The notes under the pieces are model-generated. The model had not been told where the DNA came from. It saw only the letters and a list, made by a program, of their open reading frames with translations, and ran no database searches. Of a DNA stretch of 64,000 bases, positions 23,224 through 35,125 are shown piece after piece; within the stretch, counting starts at the first letter, position 1, and each line of letters begins with the position of its first letter. The stretch is taken from NCBI RefSeq assembly GCF_003144195.1, contig NW_020290050.1, forward strand, positions 62,001 through 126,000, given 5' to 3'. Source of the stretch: Ceraceosorus guamensis. Taxonomy: Eukaryota > Basidiomycota > Exobasidiomycetes > Ceraceosorales > Ceraceosoraceae. The position numbers were made by a program, and so were the translations under genes.

Positions 23224-26111
23224 CTAAAAGTCCACCTCTCGAGTGCGCTGTTCGATACCCGCCACCTTCTGCAGCATGCTTTCAAACTCGTTCTGCGCAC
23301 CCTTTGCGCTCTTGAGCCTATTTTCCTCCTTTTCCACCCTAGCGCGCACTTCGGACAAGTGCACCCTGAACATCTCGTGCACTTCCCACGATACCAATCT
23401 GAGCACTCGGCGCGTCTCTCTTGCCGTTCTGTTCGTCTGGAACTCCACAAACGTCGGACCTTCTTTGGTCGTCGCGGCTGCGTTGGCGTTGGCGCTCGCA
23501 TGGGAGGAGACGGTGGTGGAGAGGCCGGATGTGGAGGGTCGTGTGCTCGCAATGGGCGCATGTTGCAGCTCGTGTGCGATGCTCCTGCCCGCATTGCGAG
23601 GAATAGAATTTGGCAAGTCTCGAATGTACCACACCACCAGCACGCTGCCCACGACGGCAAAGACGGGTGCGGTCCATTTCCTCACCGTACCGTTGCTCGC
23701 CAGGCTGGTAAACTTGAGCACGCTATCGATCAACGTCTTTGCTCCCAGCGTCTTGCCTCCCAACAGCGTCACCGCGCCCAACGACAACGTCAGACCTCCC
23801 GCAGCGGCTGCATTCTCCTTCTCCTGCTTCGTCAAGGATCGCTCCTTGCCATCGCTCGCCGACTCTAGCAGATGGTCCAAACCGGCTTTTCTCGAAACGA
23901 TGAGAATGTAGTGGGGCAAGTCGAAAAGATCCGTCAACTTCACCTCGACCAGATCTTCCGAGAGACCCAATCCCGCGAATGCTGTTCCTCTGCTGTTGTT
24001 GCGTCTCTTGGCAAACATGGCTTCGGGCAGGAACACCCTTTGGTTCTCCTTGGACGCGGCCTCAGCAGGCAATTGATCTTTGCCCATCTTTCTAATCTTC
24101 TCTACAGCTTCGATCGTCACACCCCTGGCGGAATCTTCAATGGTCTTGACACTAGCCTCCATCGACTCAAGTAGGGCCGTGCGCACCTGCTGAGCGTACT
24201 CGAGCACGTTCAACAGTCCTTTCCATTCTGGCAAGCTGACGAGAGACGGCTCGGAACTTTGACCGTTGGAGATGAGCTGCAGCGCTTTGTCGAGCTTGAA
24301 CCTAGATCCTTGAACAACCCCACTGACGATGCCTTCCTCTTGCATCTCCAGCTCCGACTCCAGCTTGGCGTGCCTCTTTTCTCCCTCCTTGAGCGCAGGT
24401 CGGTCCACGTTGAGGTTCTCTTGCGCTTCCGTCTTTTCGACGTGCGCAATGTCCAAATTGGTCCTGGCCACGTAGGCCAGGTCGAGTAGCAGCCTCAGCA
24501 CGTACGTCTGCGCAGGCATCAATTTGGATTTGCTCCTCTTTTGCAGCACAAAGTCGCGCAGGGAAGCTTCGAGAGCTGCGAACGACGTGCTAGCTTCCGT
24601 GTTGCCTTGCACCTCGTCCATGTTGCCAACCTTGACTTCCTCGCCTGGAGTAACGGGTGGCGTAGCCCCAAAGACGGAGCTCGAGTCGACGAAGTGAACC
24701 AGCTCTTCCGCATCCTCGTACGTTCGGGGGGAGAGCTGTCTGATCTGATCCAAGACCAATCTCTTGCACTTGTCCTTGTTCCTGATCTGGTCAAACTTGT
24801 TGACGACGATGAAGACGTAAGCCTTGTCGTTGGATGCGTTCCATAGAAACTCTTTGGCCGATAGCGTAAAGTGGTTCTCGGCAGAGACGACAAAGACGAC
24901 GACGTCGATCTCTTCCTGACGAGCAAACAGCGCCGTTGTTTTGAGGCTGTCTCTGTTCAAGCCTGGAGCGTCGATGAGCGAGATGTCGACGACACCGTTG
25001 TGCAGCAGCGAGGCCTTGGCGGACCTGGTGTCGGCGCAGTAGCACTTGAGCAAGGGTGCATCCTCCGATGACAACTCTTCAGCATCTGCCACAATCTTTT
25101 CGATCTCAGCGAGAGAATGCTTGGTGTAGGTGCTTTCATTGGTTCGATCGTATGGCGTGTCGTTCTTGAGCATGTGCACCTCTTCCACACCTTCGTTGGA
25201 TTCGTTGGCGTCTAGCGTCTCGCAAAAGACGGTGGTGCAAGGTTGTTGATCGGTCGGCATCACTCTTCTCCTCAACAGAGCATTGACAAAGGTGGATTTG
25301 CCGGCGTTGAGATCGCCAGTGACGAGCACTTTGGACTGCTTGTCGCTGATGCGAGCTTTGAGATTGTTGAGGTGACGCTGCGATTGCGACATTCTGCCGT
25401 CCAAGAGTTGAGCGATGGAGGACTTCTCCAAGGTCTTTACCAGTGCGGATGGGTTGCGCGTCGTTGCTCCCAGCTTGAGGTCCAATCGCAAGACGGACAT
25501 CTCGCCCTCCTTGGGCTCATCGACGGAGCTGGGCGAGAGTGTGTTGGACCTGTTGAGAGGCTTGCGCGTGGGTGTGGTGGGTGCAGATGCAGTGTGAGGT
25601 ACTGCGGCCGTGTAGGAACGGTGCAGAGTGGGGTGTTCTGCGGCTGTCTGCGGTGCACCTGCTTCCAGCGATTCTCCAGGTGCAGTGGAATGAGATCGAC
25701 GGACGTTGGGAGACGATGATGAAGCGGTGCCTTCAACGCGATCCGTCTCGGGGTAGTGAATGATCCAATGGTCGGCTGCCCACTCTCGCAGCTGGCCCAC
25801 AACCTTGTTGGTGCTGTCAATCGACTCGATCAGGCTGCGAGCAAACAGGGTGGCGTGTGGGTCAGTTCGTGTTTCCTGTGCCTCTAATGGCCGCCGCATA
25901 CATGCGCTCACGTGTCCCTGTTGTCAGCAAACATTCTCTGGTGAAGCAGCACAGCTTGTTCCTTTCCCATCCTCTCCTGTTCCGCATCCCCGCTGCTCTG
26001 CTCTCCCGGCAGCTTCTTGATTACGTTCTTGGGGCTTGCAGGTTGAATGCCCGTCTGCTCTGCAGATGTGGGATCTGCAGAGGGCACAATGTTGGCATAC
26101 TTTTGCGACAT
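23224..26111 (-). CDS. FZO1: Mitofusin, mitochondrial outer-membrane fusion GTPase
   Basis: Dynamin-like GTPase that tethers and fuses mitochondrial outer membranes. Two exons, 26111-25912 and 25834-23224, join in phase (RD-TLIESID) to give 936 residues. The N-terminus (MSQKYANIVPSADP) and a Ser/Thr-rich segment precede the GTPase: P-loop GDLNAGKSTFVNALLRR at about residue 240, switch-region Thr in PCTTVFCE, G3 DAPG (SLIDAPGLNRDS) and G4 NKFD (FIVVNKFDQIRNK). A coiled region follows, then two close hydrophobic segments (GGLTLSLGAVTLLGG and PVFAVVGSVLVVWYIRDLPN). This hairpin anchor leaves both ends in the cytosol. The C-terminal heptad repeat (LSEVRARVEKEENRLKSAKG) is also present. Length and order match fungal Fzo1. 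It is divergent from DRS1. Confidence 0.96.
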
Positions 26112-27299
26112 TCTGGAATGAAGCAAGCGCGTGGCTACGCGTAGCTCAGCTATGTTTGCTTGTTACCGCCACGCTGCAATCCTGCGATCGCGGTGCGATT
26201 GCTTCGACAACCCGTGCCTGATACGCTCGCCCGATCGATGAGCAAGGAGCGATGTCACGGGTAGCGTGGATTCGGATGATGCTGTGTGAACACGATGTTG
26301 GAGGTGAGGATGATGATGATCGTGACGTGCTCTTGACTCGCGAGGGATGAGATGAGGTTACGTGCGTGCTACACGCCTGCCTGCCCCAACCGCCTGCTCG
26401 CCGCCACGCCCACTCAACACACCGCGCGAGCGCACTCACCATTCACGATTGCGCGCTTTTCTCAGCAAATACAACTTCTCTCTTTCGCCTCCGAGTTTGA
26501 ATTGACCACTACAATATGAGCTCAGCGCGTGGCCATTTGAATTCACTCGATCATTGTCAAGTCATGCACCTGGCGGGCGCATCGTTTGTATACATGCAAC
26601 CTCAGCGATCGCGTCTCTCATCACCTCAGCCGCTTCAGACCCGGCCGGCCCCACAGCATCAGCATCAGCATGCAGCAGACATGAGCTGCGCGACGGGCGG
26701 ACGGGGGGCATGTTCGATTCGATTGACCCTTTTTGCTCGACGACACTTGTTTACTCTGCTCCACCGCCCGCACCGCGGCCATGCTTGCATGCTCGACGCG
26801 CATATGCATGCATGCATCGCCATGCACCCGGTTTTGAGCGCCCACGTGCGCATCCGAAGAGATCATGACACGTGACCAAATAGAACATCATCACGTGTCC
26901 CTGATAATTTCGTGGAATTTTTGGAGAAAAGATGCAGCGGGGGATGGCGATTGATGTTTGGATTTGGAACTTTACGGGGGGACAGCAGAGATGGTGCATC
27001 TTGGACTCGACTCGACCAAGACTCACACTCAAGACTGCAACTCTGAATGCTGCTGATACACATTCAGATTCACCGTTGTTGGAGCACATCTCGCGAATAC
27101 TCACGACTTACGACCTGCACGCAGACTGACGCTATCGAGCGTTGTAACTCGACGTAGCAGGCAGCCTCACACAGCATCTCTCGTGCACGCTCCCTCTGGC
27201 GCAAACTACGCAGAAGCGCTCTTCGTCGTCACCAAGGGCCAGAAGGCAGACAGACTGGCTGTACGAAAAGACGCGAGTTGGGCGGGCCGCAGTCCAACA
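26112..27299. promoter_or_regulatory. Shared divergent promoter region FZO1/DRS1
   Basis: 1.19 kb between two divergent starts. Words of the GACTC, ACTCAC and GATTC type cluster at about 27000-27110, and an ACGTG core occurs several times (for example CACGTGA at about 26870 and ATCACGTGTC at about 26890), resembling bHLH or bZIP E-box sites. A CAGCATCAGCATCAGCATG run lies at about 26657. No gene with a domain is seen in either strand. Confidence 0.5.
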
Positions 27300-30200
27300 A
27301 TGGCAGCTTCAACAGGGCGCGGTCGGATAGGCAACGCTGCTGGTGCCGGTGCTGGTGCTGGTGCCGCAGCGGGCGGTTCAAGAGCAGCTCAAAGCTCGTC
27401 CAAATCCAGATCAGCCCCCGCTTCGGCCAAGAAGAAGTCAGGGGATGATCTGATCTTGACCATCGATTCGGACGATGAAGTCGGCGCTGCAGGAGAGTCG
27501 GAGGGAGAGATGGAGTGGCAACAAGAAGGAGATGACAACGTCCATCCCTCCAGCTCCACTTCCACTTCCACCCGCCTTCATTCCAGCTCTCAGCCTAGCC
27601 TTGGCACTTCGAAGAGCAAATCGACCTTGTCCATGAAATCCAAAGTGAGCGGTAATGCGCAAGGATTGCGAGAGGGGAACGATGGACAAGCTTGGAAGAT
27701 GGACAAGGACTTTGTGTTTGATTTGCAGGGGGATGGGTATGGGCTTGGACTGGGATACGAGGGCAAGAGCAGCGGTGCGGATGTTAGGGATAAGGGTCAA
27801 GCAGGAAGAGGTTTGACGGTGGATGATATCATCGAAAAGAGAAGAGTAAAGGTTGTCTTGCCTGATGATGATGAGGAGAAGGAGAAGGAGCAGGAAGAGG
27901 GGCAGCTAGAGCAGGAGGAGGAGGAGGAGCACGAAAGCAGCGATGAAGGTGAGTCAGCGGGCAAGTTGCGTGCAGGCTCAGGCTCAAGCGGTACCGGCTC
28001 ACCCACGTCTCCCTCGATCTTCCACTCAGAAGCATTCGGTGCGGGGGCGCGTCGAGCTCAGAGGCAGGCCCAGCAAGCGGGAGAAGAGGGTGACGAGAGC
28101 GAGGACGAGGAGGATGAGGAAGAGGAGGATGGAGATGAGGGGGAAGGTGATGACGATGCAGCAGAGTCCGACTCGTCAGTGGACGAAGACGAGCAGACCA
28201 ACGAAACGGAGATCGATCGAGCAAAGAAGGCGGCATTCTTTGCTCATGAAGAGGGCCCCGATGCAGGTGGCAAAAGCAGCGGCGATCCCGCGGGCGCATC
28301 ATCTTTCAGCTCCCTCAACCTCTCTCGCGCACTGCTTCGAGCCCTCTCCACGCTATCCTACCATCAACCTACGCCCATTCAAGCTCGCGCGATCCCTGTA
28401 GCTTTGGCAGGCAAGGATATCGTGGCTGGCGCAGTGACGGGAAGCGGAAAGACTGCTGCATTCATCATCCCCGTGTTGGAGAGGTTGCTTCATAGACCCA
28501 TGACGGAAAGCAGAAGCAGAGTCCTCGTGCTCCTCCCCACCAGAGAGTTGGCAGTGCAGTGCGCTGCAGTGGGGAACGCTATTGGCAAATTTGCAAATGT
28601 CAACTTTTGCTTGGCTGTTGGTGAGTAGCGTTCGCTGCTTACCAATGCAATAGAAGCTTTCAAGTGCGAAGATTCCCGTTGCCGTCTGCTCATGCGTATG
28701 CTCGTCTTCTCGATCCTCCGCCATCAGGTGGATTGTCCCTCAAAGCGCAAGAAAAGGAACTACGAAGTAGACCAGAAGTCATCATCGCCACGCCAGGACG
28801 TCTGATCGACCACTTGCAAAACTCTCCCTCTTTCAATCTGGACTCTATCGAAATTCTGATCATGGACGAAGCCGACCGAATGTTGGAAGAAGGATTCAGG
28901 GAAGAATTGAAAGAGATCATCAGCAGTTGTCCGACCAAGAGGCAGAGCATGCTCTTCAGCGCTACCATGACGGATAGCGTGGATGAGCTCATTAATTTGG
29001 GCTTGAGGAGACCCGTCAGGATCTTTGTGGATCCCAAGAGGAGCACTGCAAAGAACTTGGTGCAAGAGTTTGTGAGGGTCAGAGGAGCTGCTGCTGCTGC
29101 TTCGAATGGTGAGGATGCGGAGCAGGCCCAGCTTGCCACACTGGGACAGGGCAATAGGAGGACAGAGGAGACTATGAGACCTGCGTTGTTGCTTTCTTTG
29201 TGCTTGAGAACATTCACGCACCAAGTCATCATCTTTGTGCGATCCAAGAAGCTGGCTCATCAGCTCAAAATCATCTTTGGATTGGTAGGCCTCACGGCTT
29301 GCGAGCTTCATGGAGACTTGTCGCAAGAGCTACGTTTACAATCGCTGGATAGCTTCAGGAATGGTAGAGTAGACTATATGATCGCTACGGATCTAGCTTC
29401 GCGCGGTCTGGACATCAAAAATGTTCAAACGGTCATCAATTACGACATGCCGAATTCCTTTGACGTCTACCTGCACCGCGTAGGTCGAACAGCTCGAGCG
29501 GGCAAAGAAGGCCGATCGGTCACGCTGGTTGGCGAACAAGACCGCAAATTGCTCAAATTGGCCATCAAGGGTTCCAAAGAGGAGAATATCAAGCACAGAC
29601 TCGTACCTGCTGACCACGTCAACATTATGCTGGAGAAGTTGGACCAGCTCAAGGAGACGGTGCGCGAAGTGATGAGCGAGGAAAAGGAAATGAGGGAACT
29701 GGACATTGCAGAGAGGGAACTAAGAAAGGGAGAAAACGTGGAAAAGCATAGAGAGGAGATTATGAGCAGACCAAAGAGGACTTGGTTTCAAAGCGAAAAG
29801 GAAAAGAATGCTTCGAAAGGTGCGTGGGTGGGAGGAGGACTTTGAGGCGCGGCGGGGGGGGAGGGGGGGGGGGGGAGATTGAAATGAAGGACGGGTTGGG
29901 AGTGGATATGATGGTGGTCAGCTCGATTGTTGGGGGGGCGACGACGGGCTCCTTGCTTTGTTTGCTCATACTGCGAATCTCGCTCTTGTTGCACATGCTC
30001 TTTTCGTTCGCACCGCAGACGCTTCGGTTGCTGATTATCTCAGCAAGGGCGAGAAGCGCAAGGCGGACGGCACAAAGGTGAGCAGCCGTAGTGACGTGTG
30101 GACTATCCTGTGCCATTTGCCTCTTTTTGGATCTCGTCGCCCCCTCCATCCACCTGCTCACTTAATATCTGCCATCTCGGCTCTTGGCCACCCCCACTTC

Positions 30201-30578
30201 CCCGCCCCCACCCCCCGCCTTTCATCTATTCCTCAGCGAGGCAAATACGACGGTTTATCTCGCAAGCAAAAACGTTCCAAGCAGATGAAAGAAGAGATAG
30301 CAAAGGAAAAGAGTCAATCGAGCGTGGATGCGTCCATACGAGCTGCCAAGAAATCTTCTAGACCCGCATCCTTGGGCATGCCCGACACGAGCTTCTCAAA
30401 AAAGGCGCAAAAGAAAGATGCTGCCGCTGCTGCGGCGGCTGGAAAGAAGAGGAGGAAGAGCAAGAGCTCTAGCAGTAGAAAAGTTACGGGTAAAGGAGCT
30501 GGATTTGCCAAGGATTTGGGAGAGAGGAGTACGGGCAGGAATGTGAGTGGGAAGAAGAGCAGAGGTGGAAAGAGATAG
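27300..30578 (+). CDS. DRS1: DEAD-box RNA helicase for 60S ribosome assembly
   Basis: Nucleolar ATP-dependent helicase (Drs1/DDX27) needed for pre-60S maturation. Four exons, 27300-28620, 28728-29819, 30019-30077 and 30237-30578, fit in phase to give 937 residues. A long acidic, Ser-rich N-terminus with poly-Glu/Asp tracts leads to the helicase core: Q-motif region [17 protein letters not shown], motif [24 protein letters not shown], motif [13 protein letters not shown], motif III FSATM, then in domain 2 [24 protein letters not shown] and [15 protein letters not shown]. The tail is Lys-rich ([17 protein letters not shown], later KKSRGGKR), typical of Drs1. The start used is the first ATG ([11 protein letters not shown]); an upstream frame extension has no ATG. 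Intron 2 holds a G-rich run at 29854-29876. Order and spacing of motifs match Drs1 better than other DEAD-box families because of [11 protein letters not shown] and the tail. Confidence 0.95.
29854..29876. repeat. G-rich near-homopolymer in DRS1 intron 2
   Basis: About 22 of 23 bases are G, interrupted by a single A. It lies inside the inferred intron between exons 2 and 3 of DRS1, close to the donor. It could form a G-quadruplex in the pre-mRNA. Confidence 0.85.
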
Positions 30579-30603
30579 CTGTGCGCTTTGCGCTCGTTCC
30601 AAG

Positions 30604-30618
30604 CCCCCCCCCCCCCCC
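30604..30618. repeat. Poly-C run of 15 just after the DRS1 stop
   Basis: Fifteen consecutive C bases, 26 bases after the DRS1 stop codon, so probably in its 3' untranslated region. The stretch 30579-30922 between DRS1 and the convergent NUG1 gene holds no gene. Confidence 0.85.
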
Positions 30619-30922
30619 ATCTGATCCCGCTCGAACATGCACAAACTCCATTTCTTGTCGTCGTGCTCTTGTCACCTATTCATATTCTTTCAGAACGACA
30701 ATGTAAGACGCAGTCGTGCGTCAATCATCTCTGGGAGCACCAAGAGCTAGCGACTAGCGGAGAGGCTTTGAAAAAGGGGGCTTTGCGAAGCCCTTGCTGC
30801 TTCTCGCCGCGTTGCGACTGGTGGAGTACGAAATACATCTAGACTGGGATATGGCTGTGCATTGTAGCGCCGTGCAGAGGACGATGGCAGGGAGAGCAGC
30901 GATTGGACGACCGACCCTCTCA

Positions 30923-33584
30923 TCACAATTCCTCTTCCTCTTCCTCTGCTGGGGGTCCAGCAGCGCTCGAAGAAGCAGATTGCTGCGTAGGCATGCATGC
31001 TGGTGCTGGTGCAGGCGGAGGTGCTGTGGTCGGAAGGAGGGGCACATCGAATATGCCCCTCCCTTCTTTCCCTGCCCAATTTCGTCCATGCAAGGCAGTC
31101 TCAGCACGATCATCCATCCCTCCAACCTGCTCCCCTCCCTGCACCCTCCCCTCCTCCTCCTGATCAATCTTGGCTCCCCTCATCAAGCCCAAGACGATCC
31201 CATCGCCTCCCAACATTTCCCTTTTCCTCTGCTTCTTGAGCGCTCGCCTCACGCTTCCTCGTTTAGCAGCAACATTGCTTTCCGCTCCCACGCCAGCTCC
31301 CGTCGCAGCTTTGTTCGAAGCTGCTCTCGAGGTTGAGAGGGATCGCATCGTCTTCTTTTCGAGCTGGGCATGCGTAGGCGCATGGGGATCCGCCGCTCCC
31401 TCGTCGCTTTCCCATTCCGAATCATCAGCTGACAACGCTCTTCCAAAAGCCGGTGCATTCCCTTCTTCGTCCGATGACATTGCATCGTTCTTCCATGTCC
31501 TACTCCTCTTGCCCAAAATCGAAGATGCAGCTCGCGCCGGCGCAGATTTGTCTTTCAAGGCCGAGTCATGTGGCAAGCGATCACGGACCTCATCTTCTTC
31601 AACTTCTATCTCGTCTTTCTCGGGCGCGTATGTACGTTCGGGCGGGGCGGGCACAGTAGAACCGATGCCCGTTCCCTGCAAGTATCCCAACGCTTCCTCA
31701 TCCGCTTCTCCCAACAAAGCTTTCAGGTCGAAAGCGGGGGCAAAATTTTCCACAACGCTAGCACCTTTCACCTCTTGCCCATCAACGCGTTGCGCCTCCG
31801 TAGCAGCAGATTCTCCTTCCCTGCTCCTTGTGTCCAGACTAGAGCTAGACGCGTGCGATTGCTGCTCGAGTCCACGAACAGGCGGCGCGATGCTCCACTT
31901 GATTCGTCCCACGTTCCAATCCTGAAGCACGATCCGCGCAGCACCTTCGATATCCGGCACACCTCCCTTGCCCACCTTGCCCCTCAGCAGCGCAACGCGC
32001 ATCAAAAAATCCGTAGGATCTCCCTGCGCATCGTTGGACGATGTCGATGGTTGCACAAAGTCGAAGCCGCCTTGAATGCCGTAGAGATCGATCAATTGCT
32101 GAGCGGGCACGCGGGACAGAATGGTCGCGACTGCAAGTGGATCACAATAGAACGCGTGGACGTAGATGCGGGTCAACATCTTTTCTCGTGCCGCTTCACC
32201 ATCGTCCTCTTTTGGACACTCTGACAAGCAGCACACTCGCTCGCTCGCTCGCACACTCACCGGGCGTGACGGGATCCTCGATCAATTCGACCTTGATGGT
32301 GTTTCCCAGCCCCAAAGCCATCAGATTGCCCACGCTCTGCATTCGCGCTTTCTCCTCCTTGTCGAAAAGGACGATGCCGGGACAATCGACCAACTTGAGG
32401 CTCTTGTCCAGCGCCACTACTTGCGAAACCTTGGTATGGCCAGGTGTGGAAGCAACGGAACAGCTCTTGCTTCTCACCAGAGAATTAATAAGCGTTGATT
32501 TGCCCACGTTGGGAACGCCAAACAGACCGACGGTGAGTGACGTCTTTGCGCTCGAGCCCTGAGCTTTGCTGCCTTTGTGAGCCGAATTGCCGCGGAGAGA
32601 ATGCTCGCGGTTCATAGCTTTGAGGAGATCGATCAAAGGTTTGCAGCCCACAGCTTCTGCTCCGCTTTGGATGCTCTCCCCCATACCAGCTGCTGCTCCT
32701 TGCCCATTTCTACCAGACCGAGATCTGAACTCTCCCTCTTTCAAGTCTACCAAACCTCTCTTGCCCATGCCTTGAGAAAGCTTGGTTCGTTGGACCTGCG
32801 TCGAGCCTTTGAAGGCTAGTGTAGGGTAGTCGTGCCGCAAGTAACGTAGCCAGCCTTGTACGTGGGACAAGGGAATGAGATCGATCTTGTTGAGCACCAA
32901 GATGATGCGTTTGCCCAATGAAAGCGCTAGCCTTTCAGTGCTCTGGGAGCTGGGGAGCGGAAGTAGAGGGATGAAGAAGTGAGGATCAGTCAGGGAGGTG
33001 ATTGGGAACGCATGGCTACGCGCACTGCGCTCAAGCGACACGCACCGACAGCCCAGAGGATCGCGCGCATCCAAGACTTGTATGAGCACGTCGCTCAACT
33101 CGATGACGCGCCTCAACTCCTTCATGTAAGCCTTGGAAGAGTTGTCCTTCCTGCCACTAAGCGCCGCATCCTTGACATCCTTCCACGCATGTCGAGCACC
33201 GTCGGCGCTCGCTGCGAGTGACGAGGCGGACGTAGAATGCGCATGAGTGGAGGAGGGATTGACGGACTGGAGAGCGCGCAAGGATTCGGCCAACGAGTCC
33301 TCCATCTGAGTTTCTCGCGAGGAGGAGGAGTAGGTGTGGGTGGGATGTATGCGCGCATTTGCCTCTTCGTCATCCACATCCATGCCTCCCGCTCCCGCTC
33401 CTGCTCCTGCCCCGACTACATTTGCATTGCGCGCTCTTGATTCGGCCTCTTTTCGCCTCTTGAAGAAATCGGGCAAGCCCGCGTCAGTCTTTCCTCCTGC
33501 GCCTCCTCGACCGCCTGCTTGTAGAGCTGCAGCTCGTCGTGCAGACTTGGCTTTAGATTGAGAAGGTTGTTGGCGCTTGCCCAT
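30923..33584 (-). CDS. NUG1: Nucleolar circularly permuted GTPase (Nug1/nucleostemin family)
   Basis: Pre-60S assembly factor that binds GTP and helps nuclear export of the large subunit. Three exons, 33584-33046, 32949-32261 and 32220-30923, fit in phase to give 841 residues. The Lys/Arg-rich start (MGKRQQPSQSKAKSARRAA) is a nucleolar type. The GTPase motifs come in permuted order: VLIQVLDARDPLGCR (G5-like), then NKIDLIP (G4), then GVPNVGKSTLINSL (G1), TPGHTK (G2) and LVDCPGIV (G3). This order marks the YlqF/YawG class. Afterwards ARIVLQDWNVGRIKWSIAPP is shared with Nug1/Grn1/GNL3. The C-terminal third is acidic and Ser/Ala-rich with a basic patch (RRALKKQRKREMLGGDG) and ends in a run of Glu. 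Yeast Nug1 has 520 residues, so this tail is long. It is convergent with DRS1 and divergent from TFC3. Confidence 0.94.
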
Positions 33585-35125
33585 CGTAGGGCAAAGAAGG
33601 GGAGGAGAGAGCGCACAACGGAACGTCGACTTGATGAGGTGAGCAATTGACAAGAGCTCAGATATGACCTGAGCTGGCAAGCTGTGAACGCGAGGTTGGC
33701 TTGAAGTCAATGAGTGCCAAGGGGTAGGTTGTGTGCCCAGCCCCTGGTCAGCAAGTCAAGCGTGCTAGATTGATACTGTTGGTCGACCACTGGCGTGATG
33801 ATCGTTGTGAAGCGCTTGAATGGCAGAGCGTGTGTCGATTCGATGATGAATGTCCAGAGTCAGAGCCCTATGATAGGGTACGTCGTGATGACGTTTCGCC
33901 TGTTTGTATACACACATCATAGCATTTGGTCAACGCGCGACCCAACTCGAACTCTTGACTCTTGATTCAGAATCTTGAATCTTGAATGGACTCTTGACTT
34001 GGAGCCCAAAAAAGTTCCAAGCCTGGAACAACAATCACGTGAATCACGAATTCACGATTCAAATTCACGGTCATTCGCACGAGAACGAGATTCTTGATTC
34101 GGAATGAGTCACGTGCAGAATTTCTTCGCCCTGGGCCTGCATGCCAGAATTGCGCGCCTGCTTTGGCATGACGATCGATGGCAAGCGTCGAGTAGCGGCG
34201 GAGGGGGCGTTGCGCAACCATCGCATCCACATACCTCACAAAGACGACGACGAGCAGCGGAATCGAACGCTGGTCCTCCATGCCTCACACAATTCCAGAA
34301 TCGAGTCACGTTTCACCTCCACAATCCCAAAGAAACTCAAAGGCTGGCAAACATACACAACACCGGCCTTCTTTCAACCCCCGCTCGCTGCCTTGCCGAA
34401 CGACGGACAGATTTCCAGCACAGCTCTCCTCCTTCGGTGGCCGGAGCATCGAACGATTGGAGAAGGTCAAAGGGTCAAGTCTGGAGGGGGTTGAGTGGCA
34501 CCTTCGCTCTATAACGTTAGCCACTCCCTCGCGCACTCTGGGGTGATTGGACCACAAGGTGTTTGGACGCTTCGAACTAGTCCAGTGCGCTCAACCTACT
34601 CACTCCGAAGCGAGACTTGCGGAGTGACAGCAAGCATCACGCTCTCGCATTCAATCCGAATGCGAATGTAGATGTCAAGGATCTCGTGGGTCAAGGCCTT
34701 ATCGCACGGTCTCGCCTCGGCTCAGTATACGATCCACGATCACCGCGGCGGTTGAAACCCTAGGCGCAATCGCGCAGTCCATCGATCGACAGGAGGGTGA
34801 TTAATTGTTGCGCGAAGTTGCGAAAGCGAAGGAGCTTTCGTGGATTGCATGGTGAAGTGGACCGCAAGCAACCTCTGAGCGCGATTCCACGATCGAGCAA
34901 GATCCCCGCGCCTGCTACGTGCATGCGCGTCTGACTGAGCTCATTCGTCCAGCGCGGGTGTCTTGTATCCAGCACGGCAGTCGTGAGTCTGGCGCATTCG
35001 ATCACTTCGTTTGCGATTACGCGCTCACCAGGCGCATCTCGTCGCAGTCAAGAGTGCAGGACGCGGTGGAGAGGCGTCGTTCGGCGTACATGCGCCCAGC
35101 TTAGCCACATCTGCACGACAACGAG
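33585..35125. promoter_or_regulatory. Shared divergent promoter region NUG1/TFC3
   Basis: 1.54 kb between divergent starts. At 33955-34110 there is a dense cluster of ACTCTTGATTC, TTGAATC, AATCACG and CACGATTC words, many of them palindromic around CACGTG or GAATTC. No coding sequence with a domain is found. A T-arm-like hairpin (34255-34272) was examined as a tRNA and rejected. Confidence 0.5.

Noticed and set aside
34255-34272. tRNA T-arm-like hairpin (minus strand CAGCG-TTCGATTC-CGCTG)
   Set aside because: No A box at the right distance and no matching acceptor stem upstream, so it is not a tRNA.
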